NCBI GenBank assembly: GCA_963931865.1
Contig: OZ007518.1
Span: 1-64,000, forward strand
DNA: 64,000 bases
Direction of reading: 5' to 3'
Origin: Axinella damicornis
Taxonomy: Eukaryota; Porifera; Demospongiae; Axinellida; Axinellidae
Made by a program: the position numbers and the translations under genes. The notes beneath the pieces were generated by a model that was not told the DNA's origin, made no database searches, and saw only the letters and a list, made by a program, of their open reading frames with translations. How positions within the stretch are numbered: position 1 is the first letter of the stretch; each line of letters begins with the position of its first letter. Shown in pieces: positions 47,898 through 60,800 of this stretch.

Positions 47898-49727
47898 ATG
47901 CGCTGCAGGACGTTGATCAACTCTTCGCTGTTTCTGCTGCTACTGCTCCAGATCGCAAGTGGAAAGCCCGTGCGAGCCAAACGGCGGGCGCCACTGAGAC
48001 TGGACAGACCCCTGAGACTGCTCGACCTAAAACACGAGGTAGGTAGGTATACATTATTAGAATCTGTGTTATTTACACTAGCCCAAGTTTCTACAACTCT
48101 CCTCTTCAGCAGTACATTTTGGGATATCCTGGCCTGCTATTGTCTATTGCGCCAGCTTACAATGTAATAATATTCATCGCGCCGAACGCGGCTCTTTGAG
48201 TATGTGTGTGGGCTAGCGCTCGAGCGCTCAGGGCAAGTGCACGTGCCGTTACAATTTCAGGAAATCAGCTCTAATTTCTGTAAAGTTCACAGTCTTTCCT
48301 CTCACTGCAATGCAAATTTCATAGCTCTAACTGCTGGTGGGTAGCTTGGAACAGTAGCTATAACTAGCTACACAAACAGAATAGGAGAAACCGGAGTCGG
48401 TTGGTCTGCATGCAGGAGTTCCGCTCTATAATGCTATTTTGCAGAAGTGTAGCTCTTTCGACTATCATTGGTAAGTTTCAACTTTCAGAGAATAAATTAA
48501 AATTCGTGAGATACTGAAAGACTCAAAGCTATATTTGGCTCCAGTGCGAAGGGACTTGAGCATAAGTATACTGCTTTTTTCCACTCCATAGGATCGAAAA
48601 TAGCAGAGTTTCTATACATTCGAAACGTACCAACCTCAGTGTTATCCCAGTTAAAGATTGCCCACAGCCACTCCCATGTAATGTCAATGTGTTTCCCACA
48701 CTCGTGCAGTGCTGCAGTCAGCCATGGATAAGCTGCTGTTTGGAGGCCACAACACTCCTTAACAGCAACTCCACTGCTAACGTTGGTCATAAGCAGTGTT
48801 GGGAGGAGGCAAGACGGCAGCACCAGGTCACAGTAGCAGGAGTCGTGCAGGAGGGAGCAGTCCGCGAAGCAGCAACCAAAACCAGCGGAGAGAAAACTGT
48901 GAACAAAACTTGTTCTCTCAGTGGAGAGCAGAAGGTGAGCTACTTCATGCTGGTTTATCAGCTGGAAACCAGTTAAGTTTGAACAATTGCATAGCTTCAA
49001 TTTCCTCTCTAGGCTAAAGTAATAGCTGCCAGTGATTATCATTGTTTCTGCAGACTGAAGCACGGCAAGCATACTGCGACCAATTCCGCATGATGGACGC
49101 TCAATGGACATACGAGTACCTGACAAAAATGTACAGTCTGGCCAACTGTGTGCGCTACTTTAACTCGTCGCAGTTCCGCTCTCCCCAGCAGGTGGTGGAA
49201 GGCATTGCGCTGTGGCATGGCAAGTGGGTGAGTCTGCAGCAGCTGTGATTCAAGTACTGACAACTTGGAGACCATACTTTGTCAACTTTGTAGACCTGTA
49301 GGCATCATTATCCTTCAACAAAAACCGTATTGTCTGCAAGAGGCCTATACACTTGCAATACAACAACAGTATCAAGTATCACTGTTAGGGCTACCCAGTT
49401 TCCTTGGCAAAACTCTCAGCTACATATCTGTTACATCAGAGCATGTGCCAATCCTAATTGCATGTACTGCCTCATACTCATCAGGCCGGGAGACAAAGGT
49501 GCTGTCACCCTTTCGCCCCCCCACGTGGCTCACCCATCTCTCCTGACCGCTGTACGAAGACGGCCAAGATGGTTCTGAGTGCCACCAGTCACTGGGATAA
49601 ACTCCTGGTGAAGGTCGCCACCATGATGCACAAGGTGGACACACTGAGGTCATATGGACGAATCAAGAAGTGTCTGAGGGGCTGTGTCAGTGTACAAGAG
49701 GTGCAGTGTGTGCAAATTTTCACATAA
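47898..49727 (+). CDS. Unrecognised secreted Cys-containing protein (260 aa, 4 exons)
   Basis: Exons 47898-48038, 48710-48934, 49054-49227 and 49485-49727, all phase 0 with GT-AG junctions, stop TAA. The N-terminus is a signal peptide (LFLLLLLQIASG), followed by RAKRR, a furin-type site (R26-A-K-R29). Exon 2 starts CCSQPWISCCLEA. Exon 3 reads TEARQAYCDQFRMMDAQWTY then LANCVRYFNSSQF and WHGKW. Exon 4 has RCC and helical LLVKVATMMHKVDTLRSYG, then KKCLRGC. Three N-glycosylation sequons (NST, NKT, NSS) fit an extracellular protein. No family recognised. Exon 2 could start at a nearby alternative acceptor, and the 3' end could use the GTGCAG donor near 49700, so the edges are less certain than the core. 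Confidence 0.6.
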
Positions 49728-51385
49728 TTAACAGTGCTCCCATTACTGCACACCAAAACTTTGACATTCATTTTGTGTACTGTTTGTAGAACAGCATCCG
49801 GGATATACTGGGATATACTAGTCAGCGTAACGTGTTCAGATGCCAAGATCGCTTTATTCATTTGATGTCTTAGCACTACACAATGTTGGCACTTTAAGCA
49901 GCCATGTGCATAAAGTCTGTCTGTACATCCATAGAAGCTTGGCTTTGTAGTCTGTTGGAATTAAGTATTCATTTTATCTTGTCAGACAATCCACTATCCC
50001 CCTCCTTGTAAACACCTTTTCACTTTGTTTCAATTGCCTTATTTGTATACAGGCTGTTGTGGGAGCACTTGACACTATATTAGTTTACCTAATGAGTGGC
50101 AAAGTTCACTTGTTTCCCAGCTTTGAAGTGCATTAGTGGAGCTCCTCAAATGTAATAAGGCAGCCTGCCTGGGGGCAGCTTAAGCAGTTAATGGTGGGGC
50201 AGGTGGGACAATAAACTGCTGCACTAAGTTGATTTGGGCGAATTGTTGTGACTGGGAGGAATCTCTAGGTGAACCTGGCTACTTGAACTCTCTTAATATT
50301 AACCTGGTGAATATTAACCTGGTGCTCTGGCAGTATCTCATTAGCATACCTAGCTCCTAATATGGTAGCAGTGCAACCTCAGGCCAGGATCTAGGATGAA
50401 TGGTAATTGTAATTGGCTGTAATCTAATTGGTAATGTGATTATCAATGCAGTACTGTTACTTGTTTCAGTATGTTACATCTTTATGTTTACATTCCAGAG
50501 TATTAAACTTGTAAATGTTCTTGAAACTATAATGAACTGACACTATTAACTTGAGCTGCATCTGGGAGGTATTATACACATGATCGTTTATGAAGTCACA
50601 CAGTCAGGCAAACAAAAAGGTAGCTGGAGTTTTCTTCCCGACTGACGTCCAGTTATGGAATACCATGTGGTTCTAGTGGCCATTCCACGGGTAGGCTCCT
50701 CCACACCTCCACACAATATTGCATAACGCTACGTCATGCCTCATGAGGTAAAAGGTCCGTGATGTTTCTACAAGTATGCAGTATATTAGTTTAAGTGTTA
50801 TCCGTGGTGGGGGATGTATCTTAATACATTTTTAATGCTAGTTAGTAAATCCCTCTATCCAATTAGCCAGATGGTCAGCCAGAAGCCATTGTGGTATTAT
50901 GTGGTGCCATGGCTACAGACAGATAAACTGTTTAGACTGGAGGGTGTGCATGCGCAGGAGGTACCATGCCATGCATACCTGCCCAGTGAAACGTCCTGTG
51001 CTGTGCCAGAACTATGCACTGCAAATGCCTTCACTGGGGAATCCATCGCATGAGCACCCTGAGAATGGCAGGCTGTGGTACATGATGCATATGTAGTATC
51101 CATCAGCAGACACATCCTAGCATGACACAGAGGTAGAGGTGGAGCACATGCTAACTTCGTTGACATAACATGTAACCTGATCATACCACACAACAGCTGT
51201 ACAGATACACTACCTAGCATCCATCAGGGTATCCACACCTACACTGTCAGGCATGAGAAATCAGTGAGCGGGCACGAGTGCATGACTGCATGGCCAAGTG
51301 TAACTATGGATGGATAGGTAGCAAGTCTTGTGAACAGTGCATGGTTCCACTCTGAATGCCACGGTGGTGAGAAAGAAGGTCCTAC
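49728..51385. other. No confident gene
   Basis: About 1.65 kb without a convincing reading frame. A possible plus-strand exon at about 50868-50958 (acceptor CCAATTAG, donor GTACCA) encodes either QMVSQKPLWYYVVPW or PDGQPEAIVVLCGAMATD depending on phase; neither is recognised. No repeats of note. Confidence 0.3.
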
Positions 51386-51680
51386 ACCTGCAGACTTACC
51401 GCCACTAGCCTGGCGTGTGGTGCATTGCAGGCTGCTACCCTGCACCTGCAGACTTACCGCCACTAGCCTGGCGTGTGGTGCATTGCAGGCTGCTACCCTG
51501 CACCTGCAGACTTACCGCCACTAGCCTGGCGTGTGGTGCATTGCAGGCTGCTACCCTGCACCTGCAGACTTACCGCCACTAGCCTGGCGTATGGTGCATT
51601 GCAGGCTGCTACCCTGCACCTGCAGACTTACCGCCACTAGCCTGGCGTATGGTGCATTGCAGGCTGCTACCTGCACCTGT
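51386..51680. repeat. 58-bp minisatellite, about 5 copies
   Basis: Unit CACCTGCAGACTTACCGCCA, CTAGCCTGGCGTGTGGTGCA, TTGCAGGCTGCTACCCTG, period 58. Confidence 0.93.
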
Positions 51681-51731
51681 TATTTGTATGGTAGCTAACC
51701 CAAACATACAACCAATTAATCCAGCAAATAG

Positions 51732-51889
51732 GGCAATTTGTAAGTGTGATTGAGACAAGCGCTGCCTGCTTGCTGCAACAACAGATAGTTAGAGACATCC
51801 CGGCTGACATGCTCCCACACACCAACAACCGGCGACACATCTTGCGGCAGATCATTGTGTGTGGTGTGGAGGGAGTAGGCGGGGAAGAG
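51732..51889 (+). CDS. Coding exon of an unrecognised gene
   Basis: Acceptor AAATAG, donor GTAGGT. Encodes QFVSVIETSAACLLQQQIVR then DIPADMLPHTNNRRHILRQI and VCGVEGVGGEE, an amphipathic helical sequence with coding-like composition. The family is not recognised and the neighbouring exons could not be chained with certainty. Confidence 0.45.
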
Positions 51890-54345
51890 GTAGGTGGGGG
51901 CCCACCTGTCGTATGAGACGGTGTATGTCAAGGGGAGGGGCTTTTGGTGACCTCTTAACTCTTAAATACAAGTGCAACCTTCTGACCCAGTGCACATCTT
52001 GTGAGTATGGAGTAACTCTACTCTCACATATCCTGCTGGAGTAGTGCATGACCTGCCCCAATTCATTGTCTGAACAAAGCCCCTCAGGCGCCTGTGGACA
52101 CCTGGACCAATCAACCAACTATGTGTTAATGGATTAATGTTAATTTTACAAAACCATAAGGGGGTGGGGCTTCCCTCAGGAGTCGAGAGTCTTCCCAGTG
52201 GATAACACTGGCACCACTACAATATGCGGACATTGGGTGGAGGGGTATATATTTCTCGAATGCTGCGGTGTGGAGATGCCTGATCAGTCCTGCCTCCTGG
52301 CTGACAGCAACACAGCCTCGTTCCCAGGTATGCGGCCTGGGAACGAGGCTGACAGCAACACACCAGCGGGAACTCTGTTGTCATAATCAATCACTGCAAG
52401 GGAATTGAGTTTCCTTTGAGCAGCATCATCCAGTGCGATCAGCAGCCAAATGTTGGAGTTGTAAGAGTTAAGGTTCAAAGGAACAAATTAAACAATCTGA
52501 CGGCAGAATGACAGCAGCATAAGTGTACAACATCAGATAGCCAGCTCATGTGTGCTCACATCTTGCAAACACAATTACCTTGTGCCTGGCTGCTCCAGCA
52601 GAATGTGGCACATACAGCTTTGTCTCCAGGCTCTCTAGCGCTAAGGTTAAAATGGTCGACTCTAGATGACCCCCCCCCCCCCCCCCCCCCCGTAGGCATT
52701 GGGACCACACCCTCCATCCACCTCAGCCAGAGGTAGCCGCCATCAACTGGAGGAAGTGCTAGCCATCTGCATCACCAAGGCAGAGAATACCACCAGAATG
52801 TCTGATGGATGAAGGTATTGGGTTGCTGTCATCAACTCTTCTAATTTTCCACTGAGCGGATTTCAATCCTAAGTTGGACCCCTCCCAAAACAAGCATGTA
52901 CATGTACAATACAGCATTCCACCAGCTTCCTGCACTGCACCACATGATTCAGAGTTGTGTGGTGCATGTCCACTAACACGTGCAACGTTGTGCAATGACA
53001 CATTCCCAGGTGGCAGCACTGCCCCAAGCCATGCCCTACACCAGCTGCAGCCACCGTCCCATGTACACACACACACAGCCTTCCGCACAGCCACCAAGGC
53101 CACAACACACCAGGTAACTGGAGCTGACACTAGGAGGAGCACAGAGAAGAGTTTCCCACCTGGCGGAATGGTCCTGTACCAGTGCAGGTGTCATCTCACT
53201 TTTGTATTCTCACTGATACCAGACACCCCCACAGGAGAGCTACGGGTGTTGTTTGAGGTCTGCATGCAGGTGTGCGTGACTCCCTGGTGTACACACACAA
53301 ACAGATCGAGTACGCAGATCGAGTACACATGTGAGTAGACCAAAGAATGATAGAGCTACCGCAGGTACAAGCACCTCTTTCTTCCATCCTCCCACTGGTA
53401 CCCTTCCCCCACGCCTTTGTCCCCCTCCCTGCCCCCTTCATCTCCTCCCACCAATATCCTTCACCTCCACGCACACCTCTACAGTCATTGAACTGGTTTC
53501 ATACATGCCCACCTCTTGCAACCAGGATACTCTGTGAACAGCTGTATAATTATCACTGAAGTGGGTGTGGCCTTGTTACCATGCTGTCAACACAGGGACA
53601 TACGGAACACACGCTCGTGAGGCTATGACTTGGTGTGTTGCTCATGTACCCACTGCCCTAGTTCCCTCAGAAAGCATGTACTCAAAGACAGTGGTTGCAT
53701 AATTTGATAGTCAGCAGTGACTATGAAGCATTGGCAATAACTAGTAGTACCCCATGAAGGCCCCACAGTCTGCTCTAAACAAACAGTTGAGGCAGAGCAT
53801 TCCATGGACTGTGATGTGCGGACTGCCCACAACACCAGCTGGGGAGCATTAGTGCCGGGCAGCTGCTCCCCACCAATGATGCGAGTGGTCTTGACTATGT
53901 ATGTCTATAACATGCTCTACGGATTCCTTTTATGGTAACTATCAGGTGCACGCTCTGCCTCATATTTACATTGTAATTAGATGCACAAACACCCATTAAT
54001 GAACTCACTCATGCGCGGCTATGACGGCGCTCATGGTCGTTGCACACTCAGGTCAACTTCCAGAGAATAGATATTGAGCAGCTCCTGTCAGACCAACACC
54101 ATCTTTCCCCAGCACCTGCAAAACATTCCATTAATCTGCAGTGACAATACACCACACACTACAGCACGCATGCACATGCACACACACACACACACACATA
54201 CACACGTACGTACAACACACACACTCACCTGCACTGCCAGAAGGCTGGTTCAGAAGTACGTGTGTCAGACATGGGTATATGAGAAGATGCACCAACTGCA
54301 CCAGTCACTCACTCACACTGTCCTGCGTGCCAAGCCATGACTTAA
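51890..54345. other. Unresolved gene-like stretch, probably plus strand
   Basis: Several plus-strand open segments flanked by splice-like sites could be further exons of the same gene: RGSRHQLEEVLAICITKAEN (about 52733-52806), GELRVLFEVCMQ (about 53235-53270), IELVSYMPTSCNQD (about 53485-53526), VNFQRIDIEQLLSDQHHL with a stop soon after (from 54052), and RLVQKYVCQTWVYEKMHQLH with a stop at about 54340. Their phases do not close in any chain I tried, so this may be a real short-exon gene or a decayed one. A C-run (about 52669-52691) and a CA-repeat (about 54177-54199) are also present. Confidence 0.3.
52315..52349. mobile_element. 35-bp foldback insertion with 13-bp direct repeats
   Basis: GCCTCGTTCCCAGG, 7-nt loop, CCTGGGAACGAGGC. 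It is flanked exactly by TGACAGCAACACA at 52302-52314 and 52350-52362. Same arm sequence as the 608-bp element at 27.2-27.8 kb. Confidence 0.85.
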
Positions 54346-54346
54346 C

Positions 54347-54650
54347 CACCCACACACCCACGTGTCAGGCCATGGCTCAACCACCCGCTGATACTCACCC
54401 ACATGTCAGGCCATGGCTCAACCACCCGCTGATACTCACCCACACACCCACGTATCAGGCCATGGCTCAACCACCCGCTGATACTCACCCACACACCCAC
54501 GTGTCAGGCCATGGCTCAACCACCCGCTGATACTCACCCACGTGTCAGGCCATGGCTCAACCACCCGCTGATACTCACCCACACACCCACGTGTCAGGCC
54601 ATGGCTCAACCACCCGCTGATACTCACCCACGTGTCAGGCCATGGCTCCT
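54347..54650. repeat. 41/49-bp minisatellite
   Basis: Units CATGGCTCAACCACCCGCTG, ATACTCACCCACGTGTCAGGC (41 bp) alternate with a 49-bp form that has an extra ACACACCC. On the minus strand each unit contains GTGGGTGAGTAT, a good splice-donor sequence. Confidence 0.92.
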
Positions 54651-54849
54651 CAAACGTCTCGACTGCAGCACTAATGCTGTACGTAACAGGTGGCATCCAT
54701 TTCTACAATCATGTATCATGTACAGGCAAGAGACGCACGGATAAAATCAGTAAATACTGCTTTGTGACTAAAAATGTTCCACTACATGTATAACTGAACT
54801 ACTACAAGATTGAGAAATGTCGAGCACCTAGATGGATTGAGAAGTGTGG

Positions 54850-57800
54850 CTACGTGTTTGTTCTCAAGACACTTGCACTGTCCTGCATCCTCTCCGAGTC
54901 TTCTCCCTCACCATCTCCCAACATCGACCTCTCCTGCAGGATGTCTAGGCAGGAAGTGGGAGGGGCAATGACCACTGAATTCCCATCACACTATGATAGT
55001 CGGATCGGTAATCAGTATTGGGCCGATAATCACAGTAAATTCTACTGATAACTCGGTCAATAAATGGAGCATGTGTACACATAACCACATGTTATATAGC
55101 ATTGTCAGTGCAGTGATTGTCGTGATCATGAGTACAGTGATGATAAGAGGGAAGAAGTTGCTAATTTGGGAGTTTTATTCAGTTGTGAAGAGGATCCAAA
55201 GTTTACTGTTTGCAGTGCTTGTGGGCGAAAGATTTCAGGATGTGAGATAAACAAGACAACCTACAGTACTGGATCGGTTATCGGTATCGGCAGATATTAT
55301 ATCAGATTATCGGAATATCGGTAAAAGCTGCATCACTGGAATATTACCAGCGACTATGTACACAGTGACAAGGTGGTGTCACTGGAGTGTGAGTCTTTGC
55401 ACCACACGACACAAGTTCAACATGTTGATGTACTGCAGAGCCAATGAATGTCATTAACTAGACAAGTCATGCAGCAAGCCACCATGTGCTGTTGGCAGGA
55501 GAAGACATCTCAAGCTGATGGAAGACATCTCAAGCTGATGGAAGACATCTCAAGCTGATGGAAGACATCTCAAGCTGATGGAAGACATCTCAAGCTGATG
55601 GAAGACATCTCAAGCTGATGGAAGACATCTCAAGCTGATGGAAGACATCTCAAGCTGATGGAAGTTGATGGTCAGTACTTCGGGTTTAACCAGTCGTCCT
55701 CACTAGCTAGCTCATTAATATTCCCTTCACTATTGCAGCTACTTTCTTGTGAGCACTGCTGTTACCAATGGCAACATGACCCTCCATGAGTATGCGCATA
55801 TGCAGTACCGGTACAGCTCTAACCCCATCATATGACCCTCCAGTATTGGTACAGCTCTAGCCCCATCACATGACCCTCCAGTATTGGTACAGCTCTAGTC
55901 CCATCACATGACCCTCCAGTATTGGTACAGCTCTAGCCCCATCACATGACCCTCCAGTATTGGTACAGCTCTAGTCCCATCACATGACCCTCCAGTATTG
56001 GTACAGCTCTAACCCCATCACATGACCCTCCAGTATTGGTACAGCTCTAGCCCCATCACATGACCCTCCAGTATTGGTACAGCTCTAGCCCCATCACATG
56101 ACCCTCCAGTATTGGTACAGCTCTAACCCCATCACATGACCCTCCAGTATTGGTACAGCTCTAGCCCCATCACATGACCCTCCAGTATTGGTACAGCTCT
56201 AACCCCATCACATGACCCTCCAGTATTGGTACAGCTCTAACCCCATCACATGACCCTCCAGTATTGGTACAGCTCTAGTCCCATCACATGACCCTCCAGT
56301 ATTGGTACAGCTCTAGCCCCATCACATGACCCTCCAGTATTGGTTCAGCTCTAGTCCCATCACATGACCCTCCAGTATTGGTACAGCTCTAGCCCCATCA
56401 CATGACCCTCCAGTATTGGTACAGCTCTAACCCCATCACATGACCCTCCAGTATTGGTACAGCTCTAACCCCATCACATGACCCTCCAGTATTGGTACAG
56501 CTCTAGTCCCATCACATGACCCTCCAGTATTGGTACAGCTCTAGCCCCATCACATGACCCTCCAGTATTGGTTCAGCTCTAGTCCCATCACATGACCCTC
56601 CAGTATTGGTACAGCTCTAGCCCCATCACATGACCCTCCAGTATTGGTACAGCTCTAGTCCCATCACATGACCCTCCAGTATTGGTACAGCTCTAGCCCC
56701 ATCACATGACCCTCCAGTATTGGTTCAGCTCTAGTCCCATCACATGGCCCTCCAGTATTGGTACAGCTCTAGTCCCATCACATGACCCTCCAGCATTGGT
56801 ACAGCTCTAGCCCCATCACATGACCCTCGAGTATTGGTACAGCTCTAGCCCCATCACATGACCCTCCAGTATTGGTACAGCTCTAGTCCCATCACATGGC
56901 CCTCCAGTATTGGTACAGCTCTAGCCCCATCACATGACCCTCCAGTATTGGTACAGCTCTAACCCCATCACATGACCCTCCAGTATTGGTACAGCTCTAG
57001 CCCCATCACATGACCCTCCAGTATTGGTACAGCTCTAGCCCCATCACATGACCCTCCAGTATTGGTACAGCTCTAGCCCCATCACATGACCCTCCAGTAT
57101 TGGTACAGCTCTAGCCCCATCACATGACCCTCCAGTATTGGTACAGCTCTAGCCCCATCACATGACCCTCCAGTATTGGTACAGCTCTAGCCCCATCACA
57201 TGACCCTCCAGTATTGGTACAGCTCTAGCCCCATCACATGACCCTCCAGTATTGGTACAGCTCTAGTCCCATCACATGACCCTCCAGTATTGGTACAGCT
57301 CTAACCCCATCACATGACCCTCCAGTATTGGTACAGCTCTAGCCCCATCACATGACCCTCCAGTATTGGTACAGCTCTAACCCCATCACATGACCCTCCA
57401 GTATTGGTACAGCTCTAACCCCATCACATGACCCTCCAGTATTGGTACAGCTCTAGCCCCATCACATGACCCTCCAGTATTGGTACAGCTCTAGCCCCAT
57501 CACATGACCCTCCAGTATTGGTACAGCTCTAACCCCATCACATGACCCTCCAGTATTGGTACAGCTCTAGCCCCATCACATGACCCTCCAGTATTGGTAC
57601 AGCTCTAACCCCACCACAGTGCACTGATGTCATGTATAAACCCACAGGAGACTCATGGCGGCCCACCTTCCAAGCTGGGGAGGATGATCTTCACGACAGG
57701 CTCCACGTGTCTCAGTGAGGACCTGGGGAACCTCTCAACCTCTGCCCTCACGGCACGCAGACCATCAACTGACGACTCACGATGACGCTCCAGAGCTTTC

Positions 57801-60800
57801 TCCAGTTGAATGGCTAGCAATACAAATTGTGACACAATACAGGTTGGCGTTAACCACACTACAGTACACAACAGACAGAAGTCGTCACACTCCTGGTAGT
57901 GGAAAACTCTATCTTCAAACTTTCCAGCACCATTGTGCCTGACACATTCATATAGCTGAAACTGAAGTAGGTGGTCCAACGTTTTGCCTTCCCTTTGGCT
58001 GCCAATGATCGCACTGGCAGTATGTCATGTCACATACATGTGTGTAAACGGAGTGAGTCCAAAGTACGAGCTGATGGAGGCAATCTGAGCCCAGGTGTCC
58101 ACGCAGTGAGAGTACGAGCTGACGGAGGCAAGCTGAGCCCAGGTTCAGTGTCCACGCAGTGAGAGTACGAGCTGATTGAGGCAATCGGAGCCCAGGTGTC
58201 CACACAGTGAGAGTACGAGCTGATGGAGGCAAGCTGAGCCCAGGTGTCCACACAGTGAGAGTACGAGCTGATGGAGGCAAGCTGAGCCCAGGTGCAGTGT
58301 CCACGCAGTGACAGTACGAGCTGATGTGGGTCAATCGGAGCCCAGGTGCAGTGTCCACACAGTGAGAGTAAAGCAAGGCATGAGGCATCAGTATGAACAA
58401 CAGTGGCCTACCAGGAGTGTGGTTGCTAGGCATACATGTACCTTCGCTGCTTGGCAGAGAGAGTTTGACGACAGTCTCCACAGGGTTCAGCAGCCTGCTG
58501 GGAAATGACTCGATGTCCGCCCGGATGACCGGGTGTAGCACGGGCTGGTGTTCCCTCGCCTCCATGGCTCTCTCTTGTTCAATGACTGTAGAGGTGAGGA
58601 TCCAGAGACAATGGATCATGAAGAACCGACATCTCCGTCACACATTCCAGTTAAAAATCTGATGGAACTAACGAGGGGTGTGGCTTCCTTTGTGACTGAC
58701 AAAACATGCCATATACAGTGTAGCTCGTACAATTGTTGGAAACAGTGGGGTGAGAAGATGGGAACAGAAGCTGGCAAATTCTCCGCACATATGCAGAAAT
58801 AACACTATTTTAAGCTATAAACAATCAGCTCTCATAGCATCTTGCTACATGTACTAGCATCAGATATGCTCTGATCCATCCCTGCGCCGTCAGTTCATGC
58901 TCTAATCCATCCCTGCGCCGTCAGTTCGTGCTCTGATCCATCCCTGCGCCGTCAGTTCATGCTCTGATCCATCCCTGCGCCGTCAGTTCGTGCTCTGATC
59001 CATCCCTGCGCCGTCAGTTCGTGCTCTGATCCATCCCTGCACCATCAGTTCATGCTCTGATCCATCCCTGCACCGTCAGTTCATGCTCTGATCCATCCCT
59101 GTCCCGTCAGTTCATGCTCTGATCCATCCCTGCACCGTCAGTTCATGCTCAGATCCATCCCTGCACCGTCAGTTCATGCTCTGATCCATCCCTGCGCCGT
59201 CAGTTCATGCTCTGATCCATCTTTGTCCCGTCAGTTCATGCTCTGATCCATCCCTGTCCCGTCAGTTCATGCACTTCCCTTCCCCTAACCCGCTTTACAA
59301 GAACTGATCAACAAACATGGAGTGGGACTGTCCTGGAGCGTGGCTGGGAACGCTCCACACAACATGCAACAACACCACTGATACACGCTAACTGGAACTC
59401 ACGGCATGTCAGAACAGACACGGACAACGTCGGACATGCACAGTCTCAGACTAACAACCTCATACTCTGATGCTGAGACACTTATCCCTCACACATATGC
59501 ACTTTGTCTGTCCGCAAAATAACATGACGGCGGCCGGCCGGGATACACATCAACGAGTTTGCAGTTTGTTGCCTCCCCCCTAGGCACCCACACCCCGCCC
59601 TGCCTACCTTCACTGCTAGGCACCCACACCCCGCTCCGCCTACCTTCACTGCTAGGTACCCACACCACGCTCCGCCTACCTTCACTGCTAGGCACTCACA
59701 CCACGCTCCGCCTACCTTCACTGCTAGGCACCCACACCACGCTCCGCCTACCTTCACTGCTAGGCACTCACACCACGCTCCGCCTACCTTCACTGCTAGG
59801 TACGGTAACCCACACCACGCTCCGCCTACCTTCACTGCTACACTGTAGGTACCCACACCACGCTCCGCCTACCTTCACTGCTAGGTACCCACACCACGCT
59901 CCGCCTACCTTCACTGCTAGGTACTCACACCACGCTCCGCCTACCTTCACTGCTAGGCACTCACACCATGCTCCGCCTACCTTCACTGCTAGGTACCCAC
60001 ACCACGCTCCGCCTACCTTCACTGCTAGGTAGCGTCGTCTTCACCACTGGTTCCACATGCTGGAGGGAGCCCTTCTGGTAGGTCTGGATGGAGGCCTGGA
60101 TGGAGGGGTGGATTCTGCGCTGCGGGGGTGGGCCCTGGGGGGTTGCAGTGAGGACAGAGGTGTCTAGCAGGGAGGACATTCGCTTCACACGGTGGCCTTT
60201 GTGCTGCCGGTAGACCACTCCTGTGGGGGTGTGAAGGTGTTATGAGCCAGAGGATGTGAGAATGCAAAGTGAGGATGTGAGCCTGGCTCTAGTACACATG
60301 ATGTGAGGATGTGAGCCTGGCTCTAGTACACTAGCCTCGTTCCCAGGCCAGAGAGAGGGAGGGTCTCGGGCCTGGGAACGAGGCTACTAGATGTGAGGAT
60401 GTGAGCCTGGCTCTAGTATCCATGATGTGAGGATGTGAGCCTGGCTCTAGTACGCATGATGTGAGGATGTGAGCCTGGCTCTAGTACACATGATGCGAGG
60501 ATGTGAGCCTGGCTCTAGTACACATGATGTGAGGATGTGAGCCTGGCTCTAGTACACTAGCCTCGTTCCCAGGCCAGAGAGAGGGAGGGTCTCGGGCCTG
60601 GGAACGAGGCTACTAGATGTGAGGATGTGAGCCTGGCTCTAGTATCCATGATGTGAGGATGTGAGCCTGGATCTAGTATCCATGATGTGAGGATGTGAGC
60701 CTGGCTCTAGCATCCATGATGTGAGGATGTGAGCCTGGCTCTAGTATCCATGATGTGAGGATGTGAGCCTGGCTCTAGTACACATGATGTGAGGATGTGA

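Noticed and set aside
53623..53835. Minus-strand frame of 70 codons (LVLWAVRTSQSMECSAS...)
   Set aside because: A weak acceptor-like site precedes it, but no partner exon or family was found and plus-strand candidates overlap the region.
59482..60032. Frames of 124-157 codons on both strands in the 36-bp array
   Set aside because: By-products of a 36-bp unit (multiple of 3). Only the copy at 60017 joins a coding exon by current evidence; use of further copies is treated as a finding, not an annotation.
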